A stretch of 39,659 bases of DNA, taken from Asaia bogorensis (GTDB taxonomy: Bacteria > Pseudomonadota > Alphaproteobacteria > Reyranellales > Reyranellaceae). Positions within the stretch are counted from its first letter, which is position 1. Each line of letters begins with the position of its first letter. The position numbers were made by a program, and so were the translations under genes. The notes beneath the pieces were generated by a model. It saw only the letters and a list, made by a program, of their open reading frames with translations, was not told where the DNA came from and ran no database searches. Shown here piece after piece: positions 1-10,293 of the stretch. Location: positions 1 to 39,659 of the forward strand of contig CAMDQJ010000026.1 of assembly GCA_945905835.1 (NCBI GenBank), read 5' to 3'.

Positions 1-624
1 TCCAACATCGTCATGATGGGCATGGGCGAGCCGCTGTACAATTTCGACAACGTCGTCGCCGCCCTCAAGATCGCCATGGACGACCAGGGCATTGCCTTGA
101 GCCGCCGGCGCATCACGCTCTCGACCTCCGGCGTCGTGCCGATGATCCCCAAGGTCGGCGAGGCGCTCGATGTCAATCTCGCGGTGTCGCTGCATGCCGT
201 GAGCGACGAGGTGCGCGACACGCTGGTGCCTATCAACAAGAAGTGGCCGATCGCCGAGCTTTTGGCGGCCTGCATCGCCTACCCCGGCGCACGCAACAGC
301 CGGCGCATCACCTTCGAATACGTCATGCTGAAGGGCGTCAACGATTCAGACGCCGACGCCCGCGAGCTGGTGCGGATCCTGAAGCCCGTCCACGCCAAGG
401 TGAACCTGATCCCGTTCAACCCGTGGCCGGGCGCGCCCTACGAGTGCAGCTCCAACAACCGCATCCACCGCTTCGCCGAGATCGTGAACGACGGTGGCTT
501 GAGCGCGCCGGTACGCACCCCACGCGGCCGCGACATCCTCGCCGCCTGCGGCCAACTCAAGAGCGCCAGCCTGCGGGATCGGCGCACGAAGGTCAGCGAT
601 GTCGAGGCGGCGGCCGAAGGCTAG
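1..624 (+). CDS. rlmN: 23S rRNA (adenine-2503-C2)-methyltransferase RlmN, C-terminal part
   Basis: This is the 3' part of a radical-SAM RNA methyltransferase that methylates C2 of A2503 in 23S rRNA (and A37 of some tRNAs). The frame is open from base 1, so the start and the CxxxC radical-SAM cluster lie outside the window. What is visible is the segment from [14 protein letters not shown] onward: the MGMGEPL motif, the STSG and NLAVSLHA strands, and [13 protein letters not shown], followed by [15 protein letters not shown], which contains the second conserved catalytic cysteine typical of RlmN. All are strongly conserved in this family, so the assignment is secure. The TAG stop lies in a CTAG shared with the convergent gene on the other strand. 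Confidence 0.96.
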   Translation, partial: SNIVMMGMGEPLYNFDNVVAALKIAMDDQGIALSRRRITLSTSGVVPMIPKVGEALDVNLAVSLHAVSDEVRDTLVPINKKWPIAELLAACIAYPGARNSRRITFEYVMLKGVNDSDADARELVRILKPVHAKVNLIPFNPWPGAPYECSSNNRIHRFAEIVNDGGLSAPVRTPRGRDILAACGQLKSASLRDRRTKVSDVEAAAEG

Positions 625-1055
625 GCTCGCTCGGGCGCACGGCGCCGAAGCCACCATACGAACAGTCCGGTCGCTCCCAGGGCGATGGGGATCGTGAACC
701 GGCCGTGCAAGACAAGGCCGATCAGGGCGGCGCCCAGGAGGTTTCCGACATCGTAGAGCCTGGCGGCGGATGGCGCGTCGATGAAGAGCATCATGGCGAC
801 AAAGATGAAGTGCACGATAAGCGCGACGCCGATGGCGAGCAGGCAGTAGCCAGCTGGTCCCACGCGGCGGTCACGACGATGAAGTGTTGCCCAGCTGAGG
901 CTTGCCGCCAGGAAGACCGCTAGGGCGAGGGGCAGGGATTCCTTGAGCAAACCGAGCATTTGCTGAGTGCTGGTCTCCGTCAACGCAAAGACGATGACAC
1001 TCGTCAGGACGAAGCAGATCGTCGCCCACAGGCCGTAGTAGAAGGCCACGCGCAT
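621..1055 (-). CDS. Small four-helix membrane protein of unknown function
   Basis: The product is 144 residues with about four hydrophobic segments (roughly residues 5-26, 40-55, 69-92 and 103-137) and an Arg-rich C-terminus ([11 protein letters not shown]), so it is an inner-membrane protein. I do not recognise the family. I chose the ATG at 1055 because it overlaps the stop of the upstream methyltransferase by one base (TGATG), which implies translational coupling, and because the longer open frame upstream lies antiparallel within coding sequence. At its 3' end it shares a CTAG with rlmN, so both genes end on the same four bases. No function should be inferred beyond co-expression with the methyltransferase. 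Confidence 0.7.
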   Translation of the reverse strand: MRVAFYYGLWATICFVLTSVIVFALTETSTQQMLGLLKESLPLALAVFLAASLSWATLHRRDRRVGPAGYCLLAIGVALIVHFIFVAMMLFIDAPSAARLYDVGNLLGAALIGLVLHGRFTIPIALGATGLFVWWLRRRAPERA

Positions 1056-2086
1056 CACGGCTTGGCAGAGGCACTGACGCGCGAGAGGAATGCGTGCTCG
1101 GTCGAGACGGGCGCGAGCCCGGCGGTGGCGCACCACTCGTCGAGGCGGCAGGCGACATATTCCGCGTAGTAGGGCTCGTGGAAATAGTGCGGGAAGAGGT
1201 CGAGCAGGCCGTCCCATTCCGGTCTGTCGCCCTTCTGCAGCGAGTCGACGATCACGACGAAGCCGCCGGGCTTCAGCACGCGCGCCATTTCGGCAATGAC
1301 CTTTAGGCGGACCTTGTTCGGAAGCTCGTGCATCAGGAACGACGACACGACGAGATCGAGGCTGGCGTCGTCGAACGGCAGCGCTTCGCCGGCGCCTTCC
1401 ATCAGCTTCACGCGGGCAGTTTTTCCCACGAGTCGCCGCGCCTCGGCGAGATAGGGCGCGCTGAGGTCGATGCCGGAAAGCCGCATGCCGGGCCAGGCAT
1501 CGTGCAGGAAGGCGAGCAGGCGGCCGGTGCCACAGCCGACATCCAGTGCGCGGACCTCGCGCTGGTTGCGACCCTTCAGCCATTCGGCAATCGGCCTCAA
1601 CGCACGGCGGCGCATGGCGTCGGCGGCGCCGGTGAACAGCACTTCGACCTGCGTGTCGTAGATTGCGGCGGAATGCTCCGACAGCCAGCCGTCGCTCTGG
1701 AAGTGGAAATTCTGACGGTAGTAGTCGGGCAGGCCGTCACCTTGCTCGCCGGGCGGCAACTCGTTGTCGAGCGTGCCGTGGCGGCGGGCGTCGACCTGCG
1801 GCAGGTCGCGGAAATAGAGCAGGCTGCGGCGTAAAAATTCTCCGGGCTCGGCGCCCAGTGTGCGAGGAGTGGGGAAAAGGCCGGCTTCGATGTCCTTCCA
1901 TTCGCGTTCGAACAGGGCGCGCATATCGGCGGTCAGCTCGGCGCGCGTCGGTGTCGGCCCGATCGGGAAGTCGGGCTTGGGCATCGGTTTGAGCAACCGG
2001 CGGCCCGCCGCGTAATGGCCGGCGTACCAGGCGACGCGGGCAGCCTGGCGGGCGGCATACGATAGGCGATCTAGGGCTGAAACCAT
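1055..2086 (-). CDS. Class I SAM-dependent methyltransferase
   Basis: The product has 343 residues. A Rossmann-fold methyltransferase domain of the Methyltransf_11/25 type starts near residue 178: motif I is [11 protein letters not shown] (181-191), followed by the acidic strand end GIDLS (205-209), [11 protein letters not shown] and [13 protein letters not shown]. The first ~170 residues form an N-terminal domain containing [13 protein letters not shown] and [17 protein letters not shown], which is a recurrent arrangement in alphaproteobacterial methyltransferases of unknown substrate. The substrate is unknown to me; ubiquinone or lipid-type methylation is possible but unsupported. The gene is divergent from argG and is followed, with a 1-bp stop/start overlap, by a small membrane protein. 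Confidence 0.88.
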   Translation of the reverse strand: MVSALDRLSYAARQAARVAWYAGHYAAGRRLLKPMPKPDFPIGPTPTRAELTADMRALFEREWKDIEAGLFPTPRTLGAEPGEFLRRSLLYFRDLPQVDARRHGTLDNELPPGEQGDGLPDYYRQNFHFQSDGWLSEHSAAIYDTQVEVLFTGAADAMRRRALRPIAEWLKGRNQREVRALDVGCGTGRLLAFLHDAWPGMRLSGIDLSAPYLAEARRLVGKTARVKLMEGAGEALPFDDASLDLVVSSFLMHELPNKVRLKVIAEMARVLKPGGFVVIVDSLQKGDRPEWDGLLDLFPHYFHEPYYAEYVACRLDEWCATAGLAPVSTEHAFLSRVSASAKP

Positions 2087-2109
2087 GGTTTTCTGGGCCT
2101 TCTGTGGCC

Positions 2110-2137
2110 TTGCCCGGACAGGGTCGGCCGCTATAGT
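2110..2137 (+). promoter_or_regulatory. Likely sigma-70 promoter of argG
   Basis: TTGCCC (2110-2115) and TATAGT (2132-2137) are separated by 16 bp in the 90-bp divergent gap between the methyltransferase and argG. The start of transcription would be near 2144 and the leader about 33 nt. A GAGG ribosome-binding core lies at 2167-2170. Confidence 0.5.
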
Positions 2138-2176
2138 CGCGCGCCTTTATCAGACACCATCGCGCCGAGGCGAGCC

Positions 2177-3433
<1,257 letters not shown>

Positions 3434-3447
3434 GGGGAAAACCCATT

Positions 3448-3472
3448 TTGCACCGGTTGTTTTGGGGTGCAA
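3448..3472. repeat. Inverted repeat TTGCACC...GGTGCAA between argG and the rhomboid gene
   Basis: Perfect 7-bp arms (3448-3454 and 3466-3472) flank an 11-nt centre in the 84-bp gap. No T-tract follows, so it is a poor intrinsic terminator. It could be an operator or a weak RNA hairpin. The half-sites resemble NtrC half-sites (TGCACC/GGTGCA), but the spacing is too wide for a standard NtrC dimer site. Confidence 0.35.
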
Positions 3473-3517
3473 TTGATCGATGCACGGCGTATCTTCTGGC
3501 TCATAGCGGAGCTTCGG

Positions 3518-4189
3518 ATGCCATTCGACGATGCCGGGCGCCCAGGGCCCTGGCGCGGGGCCGGTGAGCGCGCGATCAATCTGCCCCCGACCGTCCTGTT
3601 CCTGATCGGCATCAATGTGGCGATCCATGTCGTGCGCACGCTGCTGCCCGACGCCTTCGACCAGCGCATTGTCTACCAGCTCGGCCTGGTGGCCGGCGCC
3701 TATACCGGCGATGCCGGCCCGAGCGGCGTCGAGCCGCTGGCGCTACTGGTGGCGCCCGTCACCTATCAGTTCCTGCACGCAACCTGGCTGCATCTCGGCG
3801 TCAACATGCTGACCCTGGCGGCCTTCGGCGCGCCGGTCGAGCGCGTGCTGGGCGTGCGGCGCTTCCTCGCCTTCTACCTGATCGCGGGCATCGTCGCGGG
3901 CTTCGTCCATGTGTTGTTCTTCTACGACACGCTCAATCCCGTGGTCGGCGCGTCGGGTGCGATCAGCGGGTTGTTCGGCGGCGTGCTGATGCTGATGCGC
4001 CGGCTGGGGCGCCTGCCGTCGCCGATCCCGATCGCGCTGATCTGGATCGGGCTCAACATCTTCTTCGGCATCGTCGGCGGCACGCCGGGCGCCGGCGGCG
4101 ATCCGGTGGCCTGGGCCGCCCATATCGGCGGCTTCGTGTTCGGCCTGGCCAGCATCCGCCTGTTCGTGCCCCGGCCTACGGTCAGTTGA
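3518..4189 (+). CDS. Rhomboid-family intramembrane serine protease
   Basis: The product is 223 residues and belongs to the rhomboid family, polytopic proteases that cleave substrates within or next to the membrane. About six hydrophobic helices are visible. The catalytic serine is in GASGAISGLFGG (Ser146) and the partner histidine is in AAHIGGFVFG (His202). The upstream HLGVNML segment supplies the conserved His and Asn of helix 2 (His92, Asn96), so the enzyme looks catalytically complete. I chose the ATG at 3518 because GGAG at 3508-3511 sits 6 bp ahead of it; the open frame extends upstream to 3467 without a comparable signal. phoR follows 22 bp downstream, so the two may be co-transcribed. 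The substrate is unknown. Confidence 0.9.
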   Translation: MPFDDAGRPGPWRGAGERAINLPPTVLFLIGINVAIHVVRTLLPDAFDQRIVYQLGLVAGAYTGDAGPSGVEPLALLVAPVTYQFLHATWLHLGVNMLTLAAFGAPVERVLGVRRFLAFYLIAGIVAGFVHVLFFYDTLNPVVGASGAISGLFGGVLMLMRRLGRLPSPIPIALIWIGLNIFFGIVGGTPGAGGDPVAWAAHIGGFVFGLASIRLFVPRPTVS

Positions 4190-4211
4190 CCGCCGATCGG
4201 CTATAGGCGCC

Positions 4212-5594
4212 ATGGCCGATCGCGACCGCCCGCTCAGCCGCCTCGTCGCCGCCAATGCGGTGGCGCTATCCCCGTCGTTCGCCACGCTGTTGGCGCTCTA
4301 TTGGACCGACCAGCTCTCCGGCCGGTCGGCAATCGTCGCCTTTGCCCTCATTGCCGCCGCCACCATCTTCCTGGTGCAGCGCTACCTTGGCGCCCTCGCC
4401 CGCTTCGCGCGATTCGTCGGCGAACTCTCGGGCGAGAGCGAGCCGGCGATGCCGCGGCTGTCCTTCGCGCCCGCCGCCGAGGAGCTGGCATCGGCCGCCG
4501 CCACGCTGGCGGCCGGCTGGCGGCGCCAGCGCGCAGCAATCGACAATCTCGCGGCCTCGGCCCAGGCGATCGTCGACGGCCTGCCCGACGCCCTGATCTC
4601 GGTCGACCGCCAGCGCCGCATCGTCCGCACCAACCGCGCCGCATCGGCACTGCTCGGCCCAATCGGCGCCGAGCGCGACCTGTCGACCGTGCTGCGCCAG
4701 CCGCAGCTTCTGTCGGCCATCGACGAGCTGCTCGAGGTCGGCCCGGACGGCAATTTCTCCGAGACCGACAGCGCCAGCGTCGAGTTCGTGCTGACCGGCG
4801 GCCCCGACCTCGACGTCATTGCTCACATCCGCCGCCTGCCGCGCGCTGCTGCCGACGGTTCGCTGGCGCTGATCGTGATGCACGACACCACGGCGCTGCG
4901 TCGTGCCGAGCGCATGCGCGCCGATTTCGTGGCCAACGCCAGCCACGAGCTCAAGACCCCGATCGCCGGCATCACTGGCTTCATCGAGACCCTGCGTGGC
5001 CCGGCGCGCGACGATTCAGCAGCGCGTGAGCGCTTCCTCGGCATCATGGCCGATCAGGCCGAACGCATGCGCCGGCTGGTCGACGATCTGTTGACGCTGT
5101 CGCGCATCGAGCAGCACGAGCATGCCCGTCCCGCCGGCCGCGTCGATCTCGAGCGCGTGCTGCGCGGCGTCCAGGACCTGCTGCAGATGAAGGCCTCGTC
5201 GCGCAAAGTGCGGCTCGAACTCGACATCGCCGCCGGCTTGCCGGCGGCGATCGGCGACTTCGACGAGCTGACCATCGTTTTCCAGAACCTCATGGACAAC
5301 GCCATCAAGTACGCGCGGCCCGAGACCCCGGTGCGCATTGCCGCGCGCGCCGTCGATGACAGCCGGGTGTCGGTGTCGATCGCCGACAAGGGCGACGGTA
5401 TTCCCGCCGCCCATCTGCCGCGCCTCACCGAGCGCTTCTACCGGGTCGACAACGCCCGTTCGCGCCAGCTCGGCGGCACCGGGTTGGGCCTCGCCATCGT
5501 CAAGCACGTGGTCAACCGCCATCGCGGCCGGCTCGACATCCAGAGCATGCCCGGCAAGGGATCGACCTTCACGGTGACGCTGCCGTCAGCCTGA
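4212..5594 (+). CDS. phoR: Phosphate-regulon sensor histidine kinase PhoR
   Basis: The product is 460 residues. Two N-terminal membrane helices (about 13-32 and 40-56) with almost no periplasmic loop fit PhoR, which senses through the PstSCAB-PhoU complex rather than an external ligand. A PAS domain spans about 112-235. The H-box ASHELKTP carries the phospho-acceptor His245; the N-box FQNLMDNAIKYA is at about 357-368, the G1 box DKGDGIP at 392-398, and the G2 box GGTGLGLAIV at 421-430. It would phosphorylate PhoB, encoded 4.7 kb downstream at the end of the pst operon. It lies outside that operon: the Pho boxes sit between phoR and pstS, so phoR is probably transcribed with the rhomboid gene. 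Confidence 0.95.
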   Translation: MADRDRPLSRLVAANAVALSPSFATLLALYWTDQLSGRSAIVAFALIAAATIFLVQRYLGALARFARFVGELSGESEPAMPRLSFAPAAEELASAAATLAAGWRRQRAAIDNLAASAQAIVDGLPDALISVDRQRRIVRTNRAASALLGPIGAERDLSTVLRQPQLLSAIDELLEVGPDGNFSETDSASVEFVLTGGPDLDVIAHIRRLPRAAADGSLALIVMHDTTALRRAERMRADFVANASHELKTPIAGITGFIETLRGPARDDSAARERFLGIMADQAERMRRLVDDLLTLSRIEQHEHARPAGRVDLERVLRGVQDLLQMKASSRKVRLELDIAAGLPAAIGDFDELTIVFQNLMDNAIKYARPETPVRIAARAVDDSRVSVSIADKGDGIPAAHLPRLTERFYRVDNARSRQLGGTGLGLAIVKHVVNRHRGRLDIQSMPGKGSTFTVTLPSA

Positions 5595-5631
5595 AAAATG
5601 CATCCAATAGCCATCCCCAGGCGTTTAAGGG

Positions 5632-5660
5632 GTGTCATCGGACTGTAACTTTACCGTCAT
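5632..5660 (+). promoter_or_regulatory. Triple Pho box (PhoB binding site) ahead of pstS
   Basis: Three heptamers lie on the same strand at exact 11-bp intervals: GTGTCAT (5632-5638), CTGTAAC (5643-5649) and CCGTCAT (5654-5660). The known PhoB site is a direct repeat of CTGTCAT-like heptamers with 4-bp spacers, an 11-bp period. Two heptamers make one Pho box, so three in phase could seat more than one PhoB dimer. The element is 60 bp upstream of the pstS start. I see no strong -10 hexamer downstream; TAGTGA at 5682 is a weak candidate. Confidence 0.82.
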
Positions 5661-5720
5661 AAGAGAGTCCTGCCGGGCCCCTAGTGAACTCCCGTTCCAA
5701 GAATTCGAAGGAGGACTACC

Positions 5721-6767
5721 GTGAGACTCACCAAGACCATTCTGGTTGCCGCAGCCCTTGCGGCCTCGTCCTGGCCGGCGCTTGCCGCCGACATCTCCGG
5801 CGCCGGCGCCACATTTCCCTACCCGATCTACGCCAAGTGGGCGGACGCCTACAAAAAGGAAACCGGCAACCGCCTGAACTATCAGTCGATCGGCTCGGGC
5901 GGCGGCATCAAGCAGATCAAGGCCAAGACCGTGACCTTCGGCGCCACCGACGCGCCGCTGCCGGGCAAGGAGCTCGACGAGGCGGGCCTCGCCCAGTTCC
6001 CCATGGTGATGGGCGGCATCGTGCCGGTCGTGAACCTCGACGGCATCAAGCCGGGCGAACTGGTCATCGACAGTCCGACACTGGCGGGCATCTTCCTCGC
6101 CAAGATCAAGAGCTGGGACGATCCGGCGATCGTCAAACTCAATCCCGGCCTCAAGCTGCCCAAGCAAGCCATCGCCATCGTCCATCGCTCGGACGGGTCG
6201 GGGACAACCTTCAATTTCACCTACTACCTCTCCGAGGCGAGCCCGGACTGGAAGACCAAGGTCGGCACCAACACAGCCGTGCAATGGCCGGCCGGCATCG
6301 GCGCCAAGGGCAACGAAGGCGTCGCCAACAACGTGGCGCAGACCAAAGGCTCGGTGGGCTACGTCGAATTCGCCTACGCCAAGCAGAACAAACTCACCCA
6401 CGCCAAGATGGTCAACAAGGCCGGCAAGACGGTCGCGCCGACGCTGGAGTCCTTCCAGGCCGCCGCTGCCAACGCCGACTGGAAGTCGCAGCCCGGCTAT
6501 GGCGTGATCCTCGCCAACCAGCCCGGCGACAACTCGTGGCCGATGACCGCCGCGACCTGGATCCTGATCTACAAAAAGCCGCAGGACACCGCGGCCACGA
6601 CCGAGGCGCTCAAATACTTCTCCTGGGCCTTCGCCAGGGGCTCGGGCATGGCGCAGGACCTCGACTATGTACCGATGCCGGCCAACGTCGTGAGCGACAT
6701 CCAGAAGATGTGGACGTCGGAGATCAAGGACGCCAACGGCAAGCCTCTCCTGGCGATGACGCACTGA
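5721..6767 (+). CDS. pstS: Periplasmic phosphate-binding protein PstS
   Basis: This is the solute-binding protein of the high-affinity phosphate ABC transporter. The product is 348 residues with a Sec signal peptide ending at about ALA|ADI (residue 22). The mature protein begins [18 protein letters not shown]. Phosphate-binding landmarks include [16 protein letters not shown] and [13 protein letters not shown], and the C-terminal half has [13 protein letters not shown] and DYVPMPANV. The start is a GTG at 5721, supported by a very strong AAGGAGGA at 5708-5715. It is first in the pst operon, directly behind the Pho boxes, and is separated from pstC by a 75-bp gap holding a palindrome that could let pstS be expressed above the membrane genes. 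Confidence 0.98.
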   Translation: MRLTKTILVAAALAASSWPALAADISGAGATFPYPIYAKWADAYKKETGNRLNYQSIGSGGGIKQIKAKTVTFGATDAPLPGKELDEAGLAQFPMVMGGIVPVVNLDGIKPGELVIDSPTLAGIFLAKIKSWDDPAIVKLNPGLKLPKQAIAIVHRSDGSGTTFNFTYYLSEASPDWKTKVGTNTAVQWPAGIGAKGNEGVANNVAQTKGSVGYVEFAYAKQNKLTHAKMVNKAGKTVAPTLESFQAAAANADWKSQPGYGVILANQPGDNSWPMTAATWILIYKKPQDTAATTEALKYFSWAFARGSGMAQDLDYVPMPANVVSDIQKMWTSEIKDANGKPLLAMTH

Positions 6768-6787
6768 CCCTATCCGCTTGTCGGACT

Positions 6788-6813
6788 CCCTCCCCCGTTT
6801 TGGCGGGGGAGGG
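6788..6813. repeat. Palindromic GC-rich element between pstS and pstC
   Basis: CCCTCCCCCG (6788-6797) and CGGGGGAGGG (6804-6813) form a perfect 10-bp stem around TTTTGG, followed by TTGGGGCAGGGGC. No T-run follows. The form resembles the short dispersed palindromes (REP/BIME-like) found between genes in GC-rich proteobacteria. Its position after pstS suggests a transcript-stabilising or partial-termination role, which is inference. No second copy was noticed in the window. Confidence 0.65.
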
Positions 6814-6842
6814 TTGGGGCAGGGGCACCGAAGAGGTGTAAA

Positions 6843-7835
6843 GTGTCTGAAGTGGCATTGTACGACACAAGTTTGCAGGCAGGCGAGACGTCCTCGCGCG
6901 CCCAGGTCCTGAAGCGCCTGCGCGCGACGGATATGGCCTTCCACGCCCTGACGAAGACGGCGGCGATCGCCGTGCTCGTGATCCTGAGCGGCGTGATCGT
7001 CGCCCTCATCATGGGCTCGGCGCCGGCCTTCCACGCCTTCGGCTTCTCGTTTGTCACCACCGAAGTATGGAACCCGGTCACCGAGCAGTTCGGCGCCCTG
7101 GCGCCGATCTACGGCACCCTCGTGACCTCTGCCATCGCCATGCTGATCGCCGTGCCGGTCGGCCTGCTGGTGGCGTTCTTCCTGACCGAGCTCTGTCCGT
7201 CCCTGATCCGCCGGCCGATCGCCATCGCCATCGAGCTGCTGACCGGCATCCCCAGCATCATCTACGGCATCTGGGGCCTGTTCGTGTTCGCGCCGTTCCT
7301 GCAGAAATACATCCAGCCGTTCCTGATCGCGGTGTTCGGCGACGTGCCGCTGTTGTCTTCGATCTTCGAAGGCCCGCCATACGGCATCGGCATGCTGACC
7401 GCCGGCCTGATCCTGGCGATCATGGTGCTGCCCTCGATCACGGCGATTTCGCGCGACGTCTTCGATGCCGTGCCGCCGGTTCTCAAGGAAGCGGCCTACG
7501 GCGTCGGCTGCACCACCTGGGAAGTGTTCCGTTATGTCGTGCTGCCCTATACGCGGGTCGGCGTTATCGGCGGCATGATGCTGGGCCTCGGCCGCGCGCT
7601 GGGCGAAACCATGGCCGTGACCTTCGTGATAGGCAATGCCCACCACGTCTCGGCCTCGATCCTGGCTCCCGGCACCACGATCTCTGCCGCCATCGCCAAC
7701 GAATTCACCGAGGCGGTCGGCGATCTCTACACCTCCTCGCTGATCGCACTTGGCCTGATCCTGTTCGTCATCACCTTCATCGTGCTCGCCGTGTCGCGCT
7801 ACCTGCTGCTGCGCGTTCAGCGGCGGCTGGGTTAG
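6843..7835 (+). CDS. pstC: Phosphate ABC transporter permease PstC
   Basis: The product is 330 residues and is one of the two inner-membrane permeases of the PstSCAB importer. An N-terminal cytosolic stretch of ~40 residues is followed by about six hydrophobic helices. The EAA loop that docks onto PstB is visible as [15 protein letters not shown] (about residues 218-232), and [15 protein letters not shown] is a typical PstC segment. The start is a GTG at 6843 preceded by AGAGGTG. pstA follows after 4 bp. Confidence 0.96.
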   Translation: MSEVALYDTSLQAGETSSRAQVLKRLRATDMAFHALTKTAAIAVLVILSGVIVALIMGSAPAFHAFGFSFVTTEVWNPVTEQFGALAPIYGTLVTSAIAMLIAVPVGLLVAFFLTELCPSLIRRPIAIAIELLTGIPSIIYGIWGLFVFAPFLQKYIQPFLIAVFGDVPLLSSIFEGPPYGIGMLTAGLILAIMVLPSITAISRDVFDAVPPVLKEAAYGVGCTTWEVFRYVVLPYTRVGVIGGMMLGLGRALGETMAVTFVIGNAHHVSASILAPGTTISAAIANEFTEAVGDLYTSSLIALGLILFVITFIVLAVSRYLLLRVQRRLG

Positions 7836-7839
7836 CGCC

Positions 7840-8697
7840 ATGGCCGCGATGATCGACAACAGCCTCTACGCCGGTCGCCGCCGCCGCAACGCCATCGCCA
7901 AGGCGCTGGCGATCGCCGCCACCGCCTTCGGCCTGGGCTGGCTCGTTCTCATCCTGGGCGTGCTGATCTACGAGGGTATCGGCAGCCTGTCCCTGTCGGT
8001 CTTCACCGAGATGACGCCGCCGCCCGGCGCCGCCGGCGGCCTGCTCAATCCCATCGTCGGCAGCCTGATCCTTACGGCACTGGCCGTGCTGATCGGCACG
8101 CCGATCGGCATCCTGGCCGGCACGTTCATGGCCGAGTACGGCCGCCACGACAAATTCTCGAGCGTCGTGCGCTTCATCAACGACATCCTGTTGAGCGCGC
8201 CGTCGATCGTGGTCGGCCTGTTCATCTACGAGATCATGGTGGTGCCGATGGGCCACTTCTCGGGCTATGCCGGCGCCGTGGCGCTGGCGGTGATCGTCAT
8301 TCCCGTCGTGGTGCGCACCACCGAGGACATGCTGACCCTGGTGCCCGACACGTTGCGCGAGGCCGCGGCCTCGATCGGCCTGCCGCGCGCCCACATGATT
8401 TTCCGCATCGCCTACCGCGCCGCCCGCGCCGGCATCGTCACCGGCGTGCTGCTGGCCGTGGCGCGGATCAGCGGCGAGACCGCGCCACTGCTGTTCACTT
8501 CGCTCAACAACCAGTTCTGGAGCATGAACATGAATGCTCCGATGCCGAGCCTGCCGGTGGTCATTTTCCAGTTCGCGCTCTCGCCCTACGAGGAGTGGCA
8601 GAAGCTGGCCTGGACTGGGGCGCTGCTCATTACCGCCACCGTGCTCGCGTTGAGCATCATTGCCCGCACTCTCACCGCCTCGAGAAAACAGTCATGA
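7840..8697 (+). CDS. pstA: Phosphate ABC transporter permease PstA
   Basis: The product is 285 residues and is the second permease of the phosphate importer, pairing with PstC. Helices at about 20-45, 68-95, 110-135, 140-160, 200-220 and 255-275 fit the family. The EAA loop [16 protein letters not shown] and the downstream [13 protein letters not shown] are PstA hallmarks. The gene begins 4 bp after pstC and its TGA overlaps the pstB ATG (ATGA), so the three genes are translationally linked. Confidence 0.96.
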   Translation: MAAMIDNSLYAGRRRRNAIAKALAIAATAFGLGWLVLILGVLIYEGIGSLSLSVFTEMTPPPGAAGGLLNPIVGSLILTALAVLIGTPIGILAGTFMAEYGRHDKFSSVVRFINDILLSAPSIVVGLFIYEIMVVPMGHFSGYAGAVALAVIVIPVVVRTTEDMLTLVPDTLREAAASIGLPRAHMIFRIAYRAARAGIVTGVLLAVARISGETAPLLFTSLNNQFWSMNMNAPMPSLPVVIFQFALSPYEEWQKLAWTGALLITATVLALSIIARTLTASRKQS

Positions 8698-9518
8698 GCC
8701 TGCAAACTGCCGCCACCGTCGCCACGCCAATGGCGACCCATGCCAGCACCGGCACAGCAGGGCTGGCCGAGAAGGTGTCGATCCGCAATCTCGACTTCTT
8801 CTACGGCGATGCCCGCGCGCTCAAGAGCATCAGCCTGTCGCTCTACGCCAACAAGGCCACGGCCTTCATCGGCCCGTCGGGCTGCGGAAAGTCGACGCTG
8901 CTGCGCGTACTCAACCGCATGTACGACCTCTATCCCGGCCAGCGCGCCACCGGTGATGTGATGTTCGACGGCGAGAACCTTCTCGATCCCGGCCAGGACA
9001 TCAACCTGCTGCGCGCCCGCATCGGCATGGTGTTCCAGAAGCCGACGCCCTTTCCCATGTCGATATACGAAAACGTTGCCTTCGGTATCCGCCTCTACGA
9101 ACGCCTGCCGCGCGCCGAAGTCGATGCCCGCGTGGAAACCGCGCTGCGGCGTGCCGCCCTGTGGGACGAGGTGAAGGACAAGCTCGCCGCCAATGGCCTG
9201 AGCCTGTCGGGCGGCCAGCAGCAGCGCCTGTGCATCGCGCGCACCGTGGCGGTCAAGCCCGAGGTCATCCTGCTCGACGAGCCGTGCTCGGCGCTCGATC
9301 CGATCTCGACGGCTAAGATCGAGGAGCTGATCGACGAGTTGAAGAAGGACTACACGATCGTCATCGTCACCCACAACATGCAGCAGGCGGCGCGCGTCTC
9401 GGACTTCACTGCCTTCATGTATCTCGGCGAGTTGATCGAGTTCGGCGTCACGGCCGAGCTGTTCACGACGCCGCAGAACGAGCGCACGCAATCCTATATC
9501 ACCGGCCGGTTCGGCTGA
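8694..9518 (+). CDS. pstB: Phosphate ABC transporter ATPase PstB
   Basis: The product is 274 residues and energises phosphate import. The Walker A motif GPSGCGKST is at residues 60-68, the Q-loop is in [12 protein letters not shown], the ABC signature LSGGQQQRL is at 171-179, and Walker [14 protein letters not shown] is at 191-203. An H-loop histidine is in [12 protein letters not shown]. The start at 8694 overlaps the pstA stop by 4 bp; the frame is open further upstream, but that part lies inside pstA. The first ~28 residues (Ala/Thr-rich) extend beyond the conserved core, which is common in alphaproteobacteria. Confidence 0.97.
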   Translation: MSLQTAATVATPMATHASTGTAGLAEKVSIRNLDFFYGDARALKSISLSLYANKATAFIGPSGCGKSTLLRVLNRMYDLYPGQRATGDVMFDGENLLDPGQDINLLRARIGMVFQKPTPFPMSIYENVAFGIRLYERLPRAEVDARVETALRRAALWDEVKDKLAANGLSLSGGQQQRLCIARTVAVKPEVILLDEPCSALDPISTAKIEELIDELKKDYTIVIVTHNMQQAARVSDFTAFMYLGELIEFGVTAELFTTPQNERTQSYITGRFG

Positions 9519-9532
9519 GCGGGGAACGCGAC

Positions 9533-10246
9533 ATGGCGAGCGAACATACGATCAAGCGGTTCGACGAGGAGCTGGAGCGGCTGAACGCCACCATCAGCGA
9601 AATGGGCGGCCTGACCGAAAGCCAGCTTGCCGACGCGCTGGTGGCGTTGCGCGAGCGCGACAGCAGCGCTGCCGAAAAGGTGATCGCCGCCGACGCCCGC
9701 GTCGACGCGCTCGATGCCCAGGTGCAGACCCAGACGGTGCAGCTGCTGGCGCTGCGCCAGCCCATGGCGGTCGATCTGCGCGTCGTGCTGTCGTCGATCA
9801 AGATCGCCGCCGCGCTCGAGCGCATCGCCGACTACGCCAAGAACACCGCCAAGCGCTCGATCGTGCTGATGCAGAGCACCGCGCCGCCGTCGGCCATGAC
9901 CGGCATCGACCGTCTCGGCCGGCTGGTGCGCACGGCGCTGAAGGATGTTCTCGACGCCTTCGCCCATTCCGATGTCGCCAAGGCGCGCGACGTGTGGAAC
10001 CGCGACGAGGAAATCGACCAAGTCTACACCGGCCTGTTCCACGAGCTGCTCACCTACATGATGGAAGATCCGCGCAACATCACGGCCTGCACGCATCTCC
10101 TCTTCACGGCCAAGAACATCGAGCGCGTCGGCGACCACGTCACCAACATCGCCGAGTTGGTGAGCTTTCGCAAAACCGGCCAGAGCTTCGCCGAGGAGCG
10201 GCGCAAGGGCAGCGCCGAGCTCTACGCCACGGGGACCGGCCGTTGA
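9533..10246 (+). CDS. phoU: Phosphate signalling protein PhoU
   Basis: The product is 237 residues, all helical, built from two PhoU three-helix bundles. Each bundle carries the metal-binding type signature: ERIADYAKNTAK in the first (about residues 96-107) and ERVGDHVTNIAEL in the second (about 196-208). PhoU links PstSCAB to PhoR and shuts down the Pho response when phosphate is plentiful. It begins 14 bp after pstB with GGGGAA as a likely ribosome-binding sequence and precedes phoB by 47 bp. Confidence 0.96.
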   Translation: MASEHTIKRFDEELERLNATISEMGGLTESQLADALVALRERDSSAAEKVIAADARVDALDAQVQTQTVQLLALRQPMAVDLRVVLSSIKIAAALERIADYAKNTAKRSIVLMQSTAPPSAMTGIDRLGRLVRTALKDVLDAFAHSDVAKARDVWNRDEEIDQVYTGLFHELLTYMMEDPRNITACTHLLFTAKNIERVGDHVTNIAELVSFRKTGQSFAEERRKGSAELYATGTGR

Positions 10247-10293
10247 GTACCGCCGCCATGACCGCCTCGCGGCGCGAGGCCCAGGGGGCGTCG

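Noticed and set aside
3448..3472. NtrC enhancer between argG and the rhomboid gene
   Set aside because: The half-sites look right but are 11 bp apart instead of about 5, and no sigma-54 promoter follows.
5625..7859. A 744-codon open frame on the minus strand opposite pstS-pstC
   Set aside because: It is rich in H, R, D and G with no recognisable domain and lies antisense to well-identified pst genes; this is a GC-rich shadow frame.
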